A stretch of DNA of 28,134 nucleotides, taken from a virus. Location of the stretch: positions 1-28,134 of the IMG/VR virus record IMGVR_UViG_3300036985_001348. One strand, given 5' to 3'. This document shows, piece by piece, positions 7,125-14,032 of this stretch (positions are counted from its first letter, which is position 1; each line of letters starts with the position of its first letter). The notes under the pieces were generated by a model. The model had not been told where the DNA came from and made no database searches. It saw only the letters and a list, made by a program, of their open reading frames with translations. The position numbers were made by a program, and so were the translations under genes.

Positions 7125-8641
7125 ATAAAGCTGAATACATACGCCGCTGGGATCGCTTCCAAAAACGCTATGAGCGTATTTATACCACTAAATTTAAGGC
7201 CGCTTTACAAGAACAAGTGCGCCAGCATTTAGAAGTAGGTTACATAAACAGCCAGCCAATTTACGAAGTATTAGTAGAACTTTACAGAACAGTAGGGCCA
7301 CTATGGGCATTTAATACCGGCGTGCATCGGTTTAAGGGGCAAACAAAAGCGCGGATGCCTATGGGCTTTTCTGAACGTATTGTTGAACTGATGCGACAAT
7401 ATTATGGCATTGATTTACTCAATGATGCTGAAGGCATAACAGATACGACAAGAGAATACATACAAGAGATATTAGGCGCAGCAGCAACCAGCGGTATTAG
7501 TTTTGATGAAATAGTAAGGCAATTGGAAACAGATCCAAACCTAAACGCAATGAGGGCAAGGCGTATTGCACGAACAGAAGTAGTAGGGGCAGCAAATGCA
7601 GCATCTTTAATTAATGCACAAGAAACAGATGTACCAATGGTAAAGATATGGCTATCAGTGGATGACAAACGCACAAGGCGAAGCCATAGGTTTGTTGATG
7701 ATCAAACCGTTCCTTTAAATACTCCGTTTAATGTTGGCGGTGTGGAAATGATGCAGCCAGGCGTAAGGCAGCAGCCAAACGGTTTGCCAGTTCCGGCAAA
7801 TGAAGTAGTAAATTGTCGTTGTGTTTTAGGCTATCGCGTTATTGAAGGTGCAAGCAGGGGCGCAAACGTAACAAGAAAACCAGTAATAAAACCAATAGTT
7901 AAGCCTCAACTTTTTACTGGTACAATAGAAAATGCAAAAGAAGATATTAAAGTATTGTTTAAAGAACAATATGGCATGGATATAAAATCTGTTAAGTTCT
8001 TTAAAGATATGCCAGTAGAAAAAGTTAATAAGTACGGTAAAAAGTTAGAAGAATTAACAAATGAGTATAGAATACCAGAATTTGTTAAAAAATCTAATCC
8101 AGAAATTGAATTTCAATCAACAAGTAGCACTTACGGTTCTGTTTCATCATTTAACTTTGGCGCATCAATAATAAAAGCTAACTTCGGACATACTACAGAT
8201 AATAGAAGGGGATTGCCAGAACGTGTAAGTATTGTTGAAAATTATAGAAATGTAAAAAATCTTAGCTTTGCTGGTAAATCAAGAACTGATGCAGATAAAG
8301 AAGAATTAGCTACCTTAGTGCATGAGTTTGCTCATTTTATAAGCGTTGATAGACAAGCTAAATTTGGTTATTTAGATGAATCAATTCCAGCGTTTTGGAA
8401 AGAAGCAAGATCTCTAAAAAATAAATATACAAGAGAATTAAAACCTTTTGTAAGATATCAAAGTGATTTTACTTTAGATGAAAGGGCAAGAGGTTTAAAT
8501 GAAATATATTTAGGAGATTATGCAAGTACTAACTTAAATGAGTTTATGGCAGAATCTTTTACAGAATATAAGCTAAAAACAAACCCTTCTAAGTACGCAA
8601 AACTTATGGGCGAACTTATAGATAAATACTTTAAAAAATAA
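7121..8641 (+). CDS. MuF-type head morphogenesis protein fused to a zincin metallopeptidase-like domain
   Basis: A 506-residue fusion. Residues 1-260 form the phage Mu gpF/SPP1 gp7 domain: AATSGISFDEIVRQL, ARRIARTEVVGAANAA (about 145-160), RSHRFVDDQTVPL and the closing EVVNCRCVLGY. MuF proteins sit inside the head near the portal and can be ejected with DNA. The C-terminal 240 residues are unrelated and contain LVHEFAHFIS (HExxH at 401-405) and, about 70 residues on, NEFMAESFTEY (Glu478 or Glu482 as possible third zinc ligand), the pattern of zincin domains in phage polyvalent and toxin-like proteins. The DNA of this part is clearly more AT-rich (line 8401-8460 has 14 G/C in 60 bases; line 7141-7200 has 28), suggesting separate acquisition. 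Role of the peptidase (effector, maturation or host target) is unknown. Confidence 0.88.
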   Translation: MNKAEYIRRWDRFQKRYERIYTTKFKAALQEQVRQHLEVGYINSQPIYEVLVELYRTVGPLWAFNTGVHRFKGQTKARMPMGFSERIVELMRQYYGIDLLNDAEGITDTTREYIQEILGAAATSGISFDEIVRQLETDPNLNAMRARRIARTEVVGAANAASLINAQETDVPMVKIWLSVDDKRTRRSHRFVDDQTVPLNTPFNVGGVEMMQPGVRQQPNGLPVPANEVVNCRCVLGYRVIEGASRGANVTRKPVIKPIVKPQLFTGTIENAKEDIKVLFKEQYGMDIKSVKFFKDMPVEKVNKYGKKLEELTNEYRIPEFVKKSNPEIEFQSTSSTYGSVSSFNFGASIIKANFGHTTDNRRGLPERVSIVENYRNVKNLSFAGKSRTDADKEELATLVHEFAHFISVDRQAKFGYLDESIPAFWKEARSLKNKYTRELKPFVRYQSDFTLDERARGLNEIYLGDYASTNLNEFMAESFTEYKLKTNPSKYAKLMGELIDKYFKK

Positions 8642-8644
8642 ATA

Positions 8645-8818
8645 ATGGAAGCAGTAAAATTAGCTTGTTCATCATGTAAACACTTTGATCGTGCAGAAGG
8701 TAACTGTATTGCCTTTCCAGATGAAATACCAGAAGAAATTTTAATTGGAATTAATAATCACAGCAAACCGCTGCCAGAGCAAGATAATGATATAGTGTTT
8801 GAACCAATCGAAGAATAA
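8645..8818 (+). CDS. Small Cys-containing phage protein
   Basis: A 57-residue protein, MEAVKLACSSCKHFDRAEG followed by NCIAFPDEIPEEI and HSKPLPEQDNDIVFEP. The C-x2-C, a third Cys and several His residues suggest metal binding. The overall pattern (CxxCxHF, CxAFPxxIPxEI, HxxPxxxD, FEP) is, from memory, that of a small conserved protein found beside head genes in many phages; I know no function. It begins three bases after the MuF stop, so it is translated from the same message. It is followed by a stem-loop. Confidence 0.72.
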   Translation: MEAVKLACSSCKHFDRAEGNCIAFPDEIPEEILIGINNHSKPLPEQDNDIVFEPIEE

Positions 8819-8849
8819 AAAAACCCATTGCGTAGAAACGCAACGGGTT
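8814..8849 (-). terminator. Stem-loop terminator for the reverse-strand gene (possibly bidirectional)
   Basis: AACCC-a-TTGCGT pairs with ACGCAA-c-GGGTT (8822-8826/8828-8833 with 8838-8843/8845-8849, one mismatch, AGAA loop). On the minus strand the stem is followed by a T-run (A-run 8817-8823 on the plus strand), so it is a good intrinsic terminator for the gene at 8875-9069. Read on the plus strand it has no T-run and may only attenuate. Confidence 0.75.
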
Positions 8850-8874
8850 AAACCAAAGCCTGCATGAGAAACAA

Positions 8875-9069
8875 TTAATCTATTTTAGGAAATACGCCCA
8901 TTCTTTTAGCTGCATCTGTATATTGCACTTTCTCTGTTTGCCGTTCGCGTTCTAACTTTTCTTTTACTGCAATATCGTAAAACTTGCCAATCTTCTGTCC
9001 GGTGTTAATAGTGTGCGCAACTACTTGCGAATGTAATTCATTATCAACTTTTATACTTTTTTCTGCCAT
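8875..9069 (-). CDS. Ribbon-helix-helix-like small protein on the opposite strand (moron-like)
   Basis: A 64-residue protein with a ribbon-helix-helix pattern at its N-terminus: MAEKSIKVDNELHSQVVAH (strand plus helix A), a turn at NTGQKIG, and helix B FYDIAVKEKLERERQ, then a short tail ending MGVFPKID. Such proteins are dimeric DNA-binding regulators, often autoregulatory, or antitoxins. It is the only reverse-strand gene inside the head module and has its own promoter-like boxes and terminator, the arrangement of a 'moron' that can be expressed independently of late genes. No toxin partner is adjacent on its strand. Confidence 0.72.
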   Translation of the reverse strand: MAEKSIKVDNELHSQVVAHTINTGQKIGKFYDIAVKEKLERERQTEKVQYTDAAKRMGVFPKID

Positions 9070-9073
9070 GCCA

Positions 9074-9104
9074 TAAAGGTAGTAAAAATTCTACTTATAC
9101 AAAA
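9074..9104 (-). promoter_or_regulatory. Bacteroidota-type promoter for the reverse-strand gene, with operator-like inverted repeat
   Basis: Read on the minus strand: TTTTG (9104-9100), an 18-base spacer, and TACCTTTA (9081-9074), seven of eight matches to the -7 consensus TAnnTTTG. GTAG-N8-CTAC (9079-9094) overlaps the spacer and -7 box and could be an operator for the RHH product itself. The arms are short, so the operator is a weak call. Confidence 0.5.
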
Positions 9105-9130
9105 CAAAATATTGATTTATTTTTACTCTA

Positions 9131-9856
9131 TTGGAAAATCTCTATACATACAAAGATACCACACTGCCAGCATCGTTTAAGGATGCCGACATGAAGAAAG
9201 GTATTGTTACTGGTTATTTTTCCCGTTTTGGGAACGTGGATAGTGACGGTGATATTATAAAGGCTGGCGCATTCGCAAAGACAGTAAAAGAGCAGGGGCC
9301 AAAGAGCGCACAACCACGCATCAAGCATTTAATGAATCACAACCCATCAATGCCGCTTGGTAAAATATTAGACCTCAAAGAAGATGGCAGCGGGTTGTTA
9401 TACGAATCACAAGTAGGCACGCACGCTTTAGGGCAGGACTTTATAAAGATGGTTGAAAGCGGATTGATTACCGAGCATTCAATCGGTTACAGAACAATAA
9501 AGCGCAATCAGATACAAGATTATGCTGGCTATCAAAAGAACCCTACAAAGGGAATGTTTGAGATTACAGAAGCAAAGTTATTTGAGGGAAGCAGTTTAAC
9601 TGCATGGGGTGCGAATCCATTAACGCCATTAACGGGGTTAAAAAACGCTGTAAATATTGATAGCGTTATTTCGCAACAAGTAGCAATCGAAAAGTTTTGT
9701 AAAGATTCTACTGCAACTGATGAAACTATTGAAATGTTATTGTTGCACAGTAAGCAACTTTCACAATACATAATTGATATTAAGGCCAATCAGCCAGCAG
9801 CGTCTACTGATCCGGATAAATGGCAAGGATGGGTAACAAAATTAAAAACAACTTAA
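9131..9856 (+). CDS. HK97-type prohead protease (TTG start)
   Basis: A 241-residue protease that cleaves scaffold/capsid N-termini during head maturation (family U35/S78). Key sites: GIVTGYFSRFGNVDSDGD (24-41), the catalytic His in LMNHNPSMPLG (His70), catalytic Ser in EHSIGY (Ser117), and a downstream acidic residue in ITEAKLFEGS (about 145-154). The frame opens only after a TGA at 9113, so the start is TTG 9131 or the internal ATG 9191; the latter would leave MKKGIVTG as the terminus, so TTG is preferred. It sits just before the capsid gene, with an 11-base gap. Confidence 0.92.
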   Translation: MENLYTYKDTTLPASFKDADMKKGIVTGYFSRFGNVDSDGDIIKAGAFAKTVKEQGPKSAQPRIKHLMNHNPSMPLGKILDLKEDGSGLLYESQVGTHALGQDFIKMVESGLITEHSIGYRTIKRNQIQDYAGYQKNPTKGMFEITEAKLFEGSSLTAWGANPLTPLTGLKNAVNIDSVISQQVAIEKFCKDSTATDETIEMLLLHSKQLSQYIIDIKANQPAASTDPDKWQGWVTKLKTT

Positions 9857-9867
9857 TTATTTATAAA

Positions 9868-11178
9868 ATGGAAAAGAAAACACCGGCACAAATAGAAGCC
9901 GAAAAGAAAGCCAGAAAAAACGCTATTGATGTAGCTGAAAAGGCTTACAACGAATTCGAAGTTAAAGAACCTTCTGATTTGCAAAAGTCATTCGATTTGC
10001 TTAAAGCAGTTATCGAATTGAAAGGCGCAGATGAAGTTAAAAACTTTGACGAAAAGATTGCCGCTATTGAAGCAGCTACCCTTGAAGCAAAAGAGGCTAA
10101 AGAAGCAGAATTGAAAACAATTGGTGAGCGTTTAGAAGCAACCATTACTGCATTAGACATTGTACAAGCAAGAGTAAAAGCAGATCGTAACAACGGAACT
10201 GCAACCGCTTCTACAAAATCATTTGCTGAATTGTTGAGCGAAAACATCAACGAGAAAGCAAGCGAAATTACTACTTTGAAGAAAGGGCAATCAACATCTT
10301 TCGAAATGAAAGACATGAGTTTTGCTACTGCTTTTAGTACTGCTGGAAGTTCAGTTGCATTCTCTCGCCCAGGCATCATTGAATTGCCAAAGCGTAAATT
10401 GCACATTCGCCAGTTATTAACCGGCGGGAACATGGGTGCTAAAAGTACCTTCGATTACGTTAAAGAGGTTACTGGTTCTGGTTCTATCGCTCCTGTTGCA
10501 GAAGCAACTGCAAAGCCACAGATTGAACTTGCTTTACAAGAAGTTTCAGTTAAAGCAGAATGGATTGCTGGCTGGTTGCGTATTTCTCGCAATATGCTTG
10601 ATGATGTTACTGGCATGACTACCTTTTTGCAAAGTCGTTTGCCAGAATTGTTACTTCGCGCTGAAGATAACCAATTGTTGAACGGTACTGGTACTTCACC
10701 ACAGTTAAGCGGTATCACTGATGCTGGTAACTTTACTGCTCCTAACAGTGGTTATACAATTGATGTTGAGCAGTTAGTAGGTGCAGTTGCACAGTTAGAA
10801 GGTTACGACAGAGAAGCAAACGGGATCTTGTTGAACCCTGCTGATTGGTATCGTATCTGGCTTACTAAATCAACTGGTTCTGTAGCTGGTTTGTACAATT
10901 TGCCAACTGAATTGATTAGCCGCGTAGGTGATCAAATGTTCATCGCTGGTGTTCCTGTATTCAGAAGCACTGCAATTGCAGTTGATAAGTTCATTGTTGG
11001 TGATTGGGCAATGGGTGCAAACTTCATCTTGCGTGAAGCACCAAGAGTTGAATTCTTCTACGAAGATGGTATCAATGTTCGCGAAAACATGGTAACTGTT
11101 AGAATCGAAGAAAGAGTAGCATTCCCGATCTACGGTGATAACTACTTCATCTATGGTGATTTCGGTAACGTATCATAA
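9868..11178 (+). CDS. Major capsid protein (HK97 fold)
   Basis: A 436-residue shell protein. Residues 1-110 are strongly charged and coiled-coil-like (QIEAEKKARKNAIDVAEKA, then EAKEAKEAELKTIGERLEAT), the delta/scaffold domain normally removed by the protease encoded just upstream. The shell part begins near the FSRPGIIELPKRKLHIRQLL stretch and contains TFDYVKEVTGSGSIAPVAEA, the WLRISRNMLDDV spine region, LRAEDNQLLNGTG and a C-terminal FPIYGDNYFIYGDFG. ATG 9868 is chosen over a start 48 bases upstream, which would overlap the protease gene and add an unlikely leader. A strong terminator follows, which would allow high capsid expression. Confidence 0.95.
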   Translation: MEKKTPAQIEAEKKARKNAIDVAEKAYNEFEVKEPSDLQKSFDLLKAVIELKGADEVKNFDEKIAAIEAATLEAKEAKEAELKTIGERLEATITALDIVQARVKADRNNGTATASTKSFAELLSENINEKASEITTLKKGQSTSFEMKDMSFATAFSTAGSSVAFSRPGIIELPKRKLHIRQLLTGGNMGAKSTFDYVKEVTGSGSIAPVAEATAKPQIELALQEVSVKAEWIAGWLRISRNMLDDVTGMTTFLQSRLPELLLRAEDNQLLNGTGTSPQLSGITDAGNFTAPNSGYTIDVEQLVGAVAQLEGYDREANGILLNPADWYRIWLTKSTGSVAGLYNLPTELISRVGDQMFIAGVPVFRSTAIAVDKFIVGDWAMGANFILREAPRVEFFYEDGINVRENMVTVRIEERVAFPIYGDNYFIYGDFGNVS

Positions 11179-11201
11179 ATTGTTTGATTAGTTTAGTAAA
11201 T

Positions 11202-11233
11202 AAAAGCCTGCTCTTTATCGGGCAGGCTTTTTT
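11202..11233 (+). terminator. Strong intrinsic terminator after the capsid gene
   Basis: AAAAGCCTGC (11202-11211) pairs perfectly with GCAGGCTTTT (11222-11231) around a 10-base loop, with the T-run extending to 11233. It lies 24 bases after the capsid stop and 12 bases before the next ATG. Confidence 0.9.
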
Positions 11234-11245
11234 AAATTTGTTACA

Positions 11246-11809
11246 ATGGATTATCGCAGAAATGAAGATAGAATTTTACTAAGGGGTTCTGGTTTGTCTT
11301 ACAACCAGCAATTAGATATTAGTTGGATTGAACCAAGTGGGGGTTTTACAGAACCGGTAACTTTAGAAGAAGTAAAGCTATTCTGCAAGATTGATTTTAA
11401 TGATGATGATACATTGATTGAAAGCCTTATTACTGCTGCCCGTGAAATGTGCGAAGATTACTCAAATATTGGGTTTGTTTCACGTGAAATTACCGCTGTA
11501 ATAAATAACGGCAATGGTGGCTTTTATCTTTCATTGGGGCCAGTAACAAGCGAAATAATAACTGGTTATGATCAAGATGATAACGAAGTTGAATTAAAAA
11601 TATCGGGTAGCAAGTTTAGACAAATAATTACGCCTACATTGCACAGAATGACTGTAGAATATACGGCAGGCTATGAAGTGCTGCCAGCGCAGCTAAAAAC
11701 AGCCTTGTTGAACGCTGTATTTTATTTGTACGATAACAGAGCAGAAGCAGTTGAGAATATTGGCCCTATTGCCCAAATGATTTTAAACCCACTTCGCAGA
11801 GTATGGTAA
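11246..11809 (+). CDS. Head-tail connector (gp6-like)
   Basis: A 187-residue protein of the HK97 gp6/SPP1 gp15 adaptor kind, which forms a ring under the portal. Visible family features: TLEEVKLFCKIDFNDDDTLI (about 40-59), LITAAREMCEDYSNIGFVSR, a beta segment with ITGYDQDD, and a C-terminal EYTAGYEVLPAQLKTALLN followed by VFYLYDNRAE. It overlaps the next gene by 7 bases. Confidence 0.85.
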   Translation: MDYRRNEDRILLRGSGLSYNQQLDISWIEPSGGFTEPVTLEEVKLFCKIDFNDDDTLIESLITAAREMCEDYSNIGFVSREITAVINNGNGGFYLSLGPVTSEIITGYDQDDNEVELKISGSKFRQIITPTLHRMTVEYTAGYEVLPAQLKTALLNAVFYLYDNRAEAVENIGPIAQMILNPLRRVW

Positions 11810-12150
11810 ACATGAACCGCCGAATATTAGTGTTAGAATGCAAAGGCGTTAGAAACGACCAGGGCGGGATTGATAATACCATTGTGCAATCATGGGAAAA
11901 GTGGGCAATGATTGAAGATAGGGTAGGTTCAAATAACGTAACGCAGAACCAAACGCAATGGCAATACGATTACAAGATAACAATGCGTTACTATCCATCC
12001 ATTCCAACAAAAAGCAACTACTACATAGTCTATGAGGGCGTTGCAATGAAGATTGAAAATATTAGCATAAACAACGAAGGGTTTAAAAAATTCGAGGTTG
12101 CAAGATGCAGCAAGGTTGATGAAAATATAATAGTTGTACAAACATCATAA
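11803..12150 (+). CDS. Head-tail adaptor / head-closure protein
   Basis: A 115-residue beta-rich protein matching the phage head-tail joining family (SPP1 gp16, HK97 gp7 analogues): a WEKWAMIEDRVGSN strand-turn, NNVTQNQTQWQYDYKITMRY, IPTKSNYYIVYEG and the final strand MKIENISINNEGFKKFEVAR. Order in the cluster (after gp6-like, before gp10-like) supports this. Start may be ATG 11803 or ATG 11812 (MNRRILVLE). Confidence 0.78.
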   Translation: MVNMNRRILVLECKGVRNDQGGIDNTIVQSWEKWAMIEDRVGSNNVTQNQTQWQYDYKITMRYYPSIPTKSNYYIVYEGVAMKIENISINNEGFKKFEVARCSKVDENIIVVQTS

Positions 12151-12153
12151 TAA

Positions 12154-12552
12154 ATGGTAGATTTAAACACATTAGGGCAAGCAGAACCATTAACCGGATT
12201 GGAGCAACTACCATTGCTACAGAACGGCATTTGGGTATTGGGTAGGCTTGCAGATGTGTTGAACCTTACACCGCCAACGATTGCCACAGCACCAACTGCA
12301 TTTGCAGCAGTTGCATTTGATGAATCACAAATAGATTTAACTTGGAGTGGCAGCGCAGATAATTATGTTTTAGAATCAACAAGAGGTGATAGCGGTGATT
12401 CTTATGTTGAGATTTACAGCGGTGCAACGGCATCATACAGTGATACGTTATTATTCCCAGAAGAAACGTATTACTACAGATTAAGAGCGCAAGAAGCAGG
12501 GCAAGCAGATTCAATTTTTGTATTTACTGATGAAACAACGCCAGCAGCATGA
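12154..12552 (+). CDS. Fibronectin type III-like decoration protein
   Basis: A 132-residue protein. After a 40-residue leader (NTLGQAEPLTGLEQLPLLQN) it carries one Fn3/Ig-like domain: ATAPTAFAAVAFDESQIDLT, WSGSADNYVLEST, SYVEIYSGATASYSDT, and the diagnostic ETYYYRLRAQEAGQ followed by DSIFVFTDET. Fn3-like domains on virions usually give weak carbohydrate or surface binding. Its place among connector genes suggests a head or neck decoration. It overlaps the next gene by 4 bases. Confidence 0.72.
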   Translation: MVDLNTLGQAEPLTGLEQLPLLQNGIWVLGRLADVLNLTPPTIATAPTAFAAVAFDESQIDLTWSGSADNYVLESTRGDSGDSYVEIYSGATASYSDTLLFPEETYYYRLRAQEAGQADSIFVFTDETTPAA

Positions 12553-13127
12553 TAACGATTAAACTAAAAGGGTTTGATAAGACTATCAAAGATGTGCAAA
12601 AGCTTGCAACAGATACGAATAAAAACGCAAAGATTGCATTGGTTGATTTTGGTACAAGGGTTGAAACAGAGGCAAAGCGAAATGCACCGGCAGATGAAGG
12701 CAAATTGCGTTCATCTATAAATTCAACTTTTGACAATAAAACATTCACGGTTAAAATAACGGTTGCAACAGATTATGCAGCCTATCAAGAATTCGGAACC
12801 CGTAAATTTGCAGCGGCTTATGTAGGAACATTGCCGCAAGAATGGCGAACCTATGCAGCCACATTTAAGGGCAAAACGGGCGGCAGTATGGATGAATTTA
12901 TCCAATCTATTATGGCTTGGGTAAAACGTAAAGGAATCGGAGCAGACATGACCAAATCGGGCAATGTTAGTAGTTCTGCATCATCATTAGAAAAGCAACA
13001 ACAAGCAGCGTATTGGATAGCAATAAACATATTGCAAAACGGCATCAAACCAAAGAAATTTTTGTATGAAGCCGTAAAAGATAATCTGCCCAAATTACAA
13101 TCAGACTTTAATAAAGTATTTCAGTGA
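12549..13127 (+). CDS. HK97 gp10-like tail-completion / neck protein
   Basis: A 192-residue protein of the HK97 gp10 family, connecting tail tube to head. Features: MITIKLKGFDKTIKDVQKLA, the helix TRVETEAKRNAPADEGKLR, SSINSTFD, the family signature ATDYAAYQEFGTRKFA, and a C-terminal KPKKFLYEAVKDNLPKLQ. It is linked by 4-base overlaps to both neighbours. The insert between YQEFGTRK and KPKKFLYEA (about 80 residues) is longer than in short family members. Confidence 0.85.
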   Translation: MITIKLKGFDKTIKDVQKLATDTNKNAKIALVDFGTRVETEAKRNAPADEGKLRSSINSTFDNKTFTVKITVATDYAAYQEFGTRKFAAAYVGTLPQEWRTYAATFKGKTGGSMDEFIQSIMAWVKRKGIGADMTKSGNVSSSASSLEKQQQAAYWIAINILQNGIKPKKFLYEAVKDNLPKLQSDFNKVFQ

Positions 13128-13558
13128 AAGACATCAACAACCCATTAATCAAAGCCTATTATTTAGCGTTACAATATAACGTAACTAATCAAGCATCTGT
13201 AGTTGTTGAAGTTTACGAAGGCGAAGAACCAGACGATTTGCTCGCTTCTGAATACATTGTTATAACCGATGTTTCAGATACAGATGCAAGTAACAAAGGC
13301 TGCACGGGCCATGATGCACGGGTTCAAATAACCATAAACACTTGGAAAACAAAGTACGTTAATAAAAAGGAATTAAACTACATATCTGGGCAGATATTAG
13401 AACTTATAATGCCAACACCACAAAGCACATTGCAAGCCAATGGAATCCAAATAGTTACAACTACTTTGAACGGTTCAAATGATTTAGACTATGGCGTATT
13501 GGCAAACAGAAAGTTTATCAGTAGAAATTTAATTTTTTCACATTTAATAAATTACTAA
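13124..13558 (+). CDS. Tail terminator / completion protein (DUF3168-like), GTG start
   Basis: A 144-residue protein starting at GTG in a GTGA overlap with the previous stop. The layout (N-terminal helix NPLIKAYYLALQYN, central VVEVYEGEEPDDLLASEYIV, VQITINTWKTKYVNKKELNY, ISGQILELIMP and a final RKFISRNLIFSHLI strand) fits tail-terminator proteins that cap the tube just below the neck, and the gene lies immediately before the tail tube gene as expected. Family match is by pattern, not strict motif. Confidence 0.7.
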   Translation: MKDINNPLIKAYYLALQYNVTNQASVVVEVYEGEEPDDLLASEYIVITDVSDTDASNKGCTGHDARVQITINTWKTKYVNKKELNYISGQILELIMPTPQSTLQANGIQIVTTTLNGSNDLDYGVLANRKFISRNLIFSHLINY

Positions 13559-13562
13559 CTTT
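13533..13562 (+). promoter_or_regulatory. Possible promoter before the tail tube gene
   Basis: TTTTTTC at 13532-13538 and TAACTTTA at 13555-13562 (one base from TAnnTTTG) with about 16 bases between, 18 bases ahead of the ATG at 13580. It shares TTACTAACTTT with the element before 1270. It overlaps the last codons of the preceding gene. Confidence 0.3.
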
Positions 13563-13579
13563 ATAAAAAATAAAATACA

Positions 13580-14020
13580 ATGGCACAAAGAACAGCGGAA
13601 GGTAAAAACTTAGTATTGTTGATTGATACCCTTAATACGGGTGCAAGCTACGATCTTGTTGTATGCCTTACAAGTAACAGTTTTGCTCGTACAGCTAATG
13701 TGATTGACGCATCAAGTAAGTGTGGAACTGAAAAGATTAACGGCGTAAAAGACCGTACAATTGCGCTTGAAGGCACAGTTCAGTTTGATCCTTCAGTTGG
13801 CAAACTTTCAGAAGGTGATTTAAACGACATCTTCGAAAATGATACCCGTGTTGCGTGGTTATTCGGCCCAGAAACTCCGGTGGCTGGTGATTACTACTAC
13901 ACTGGAACTGATGCTTTATTGAGTGATTTAACTTTGGATGCTCCGAACGATGGTGCAGCAACATTCAGCGGTACTTTGCAGTTGAGTGGTGTTCCAGTTC
14001 GTACGGTAGAAGGTTCTTGA
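13580..14020 (+). CDS. Major tail tube protein
   Basis: A 146-residue tube subunit, the main component of the siphophage tail. It has the usual beta-sandwich pattern: MAQRTAEGKNLVLLIDTL, VVCLTSNSFARTANVID, SSKCGTEKINGVKDRTIAL, the core strand EGTVQFDPSVG, LNDIFENDTRVAWLFGP and a final ATFSGTLQLSGVPVRTVEGS. It stops at a UGA (14018-14020). The frame stays open after that UGA for 219 more codons encoding a lectin-like domain, so a minor extended form of about 366 residues is likely. Confidence 0.9.
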   Translation: MAQRTAEGKNLVLLIDTLNTGASYDLVVCLTSNSFARTANVIDASSKCGTEKINGVKDRTIALEGTVQFDPSVGKLSEGDLNDIFENDTRVAWLFGPETPVAGDYYYTGTDALLSDLTLDAPNDGAATFSGTLQLSGVPVRTVEGS

Positions 14021-14023
14021 CTG
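14018..14023 (+). other. Candidate UGA readthrough site
   Basis: UGA CUG separates the tail tube ORF from an in-frame LamG-like ORF. No ATG lies between, no ribosome binding site is seen, and the downstream domain begins about 4-6 codons after the UGA. UGA followed by C (UGA-CUN) is a known leaky context in several systems. Confidence 0.5.
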
Positions 14024-14032
14024 CCTCAGTCC

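Noticed and set aside
9820-9867. Longer start for the capsid gene
   Set aside because: The 16 extra codons lie partly inside the protease gene, and the ATG at 9868 begins the usual charged helix.
9945-10433. 162-codon open frame on the minus strand inside the capsid gene
   Set aside because: The capsid gene is unmistakable; the antisense product is Ser/Ala/Phe-rich in the way expected from antisense of a charged coiled-coil, with no family motif and no start signals.
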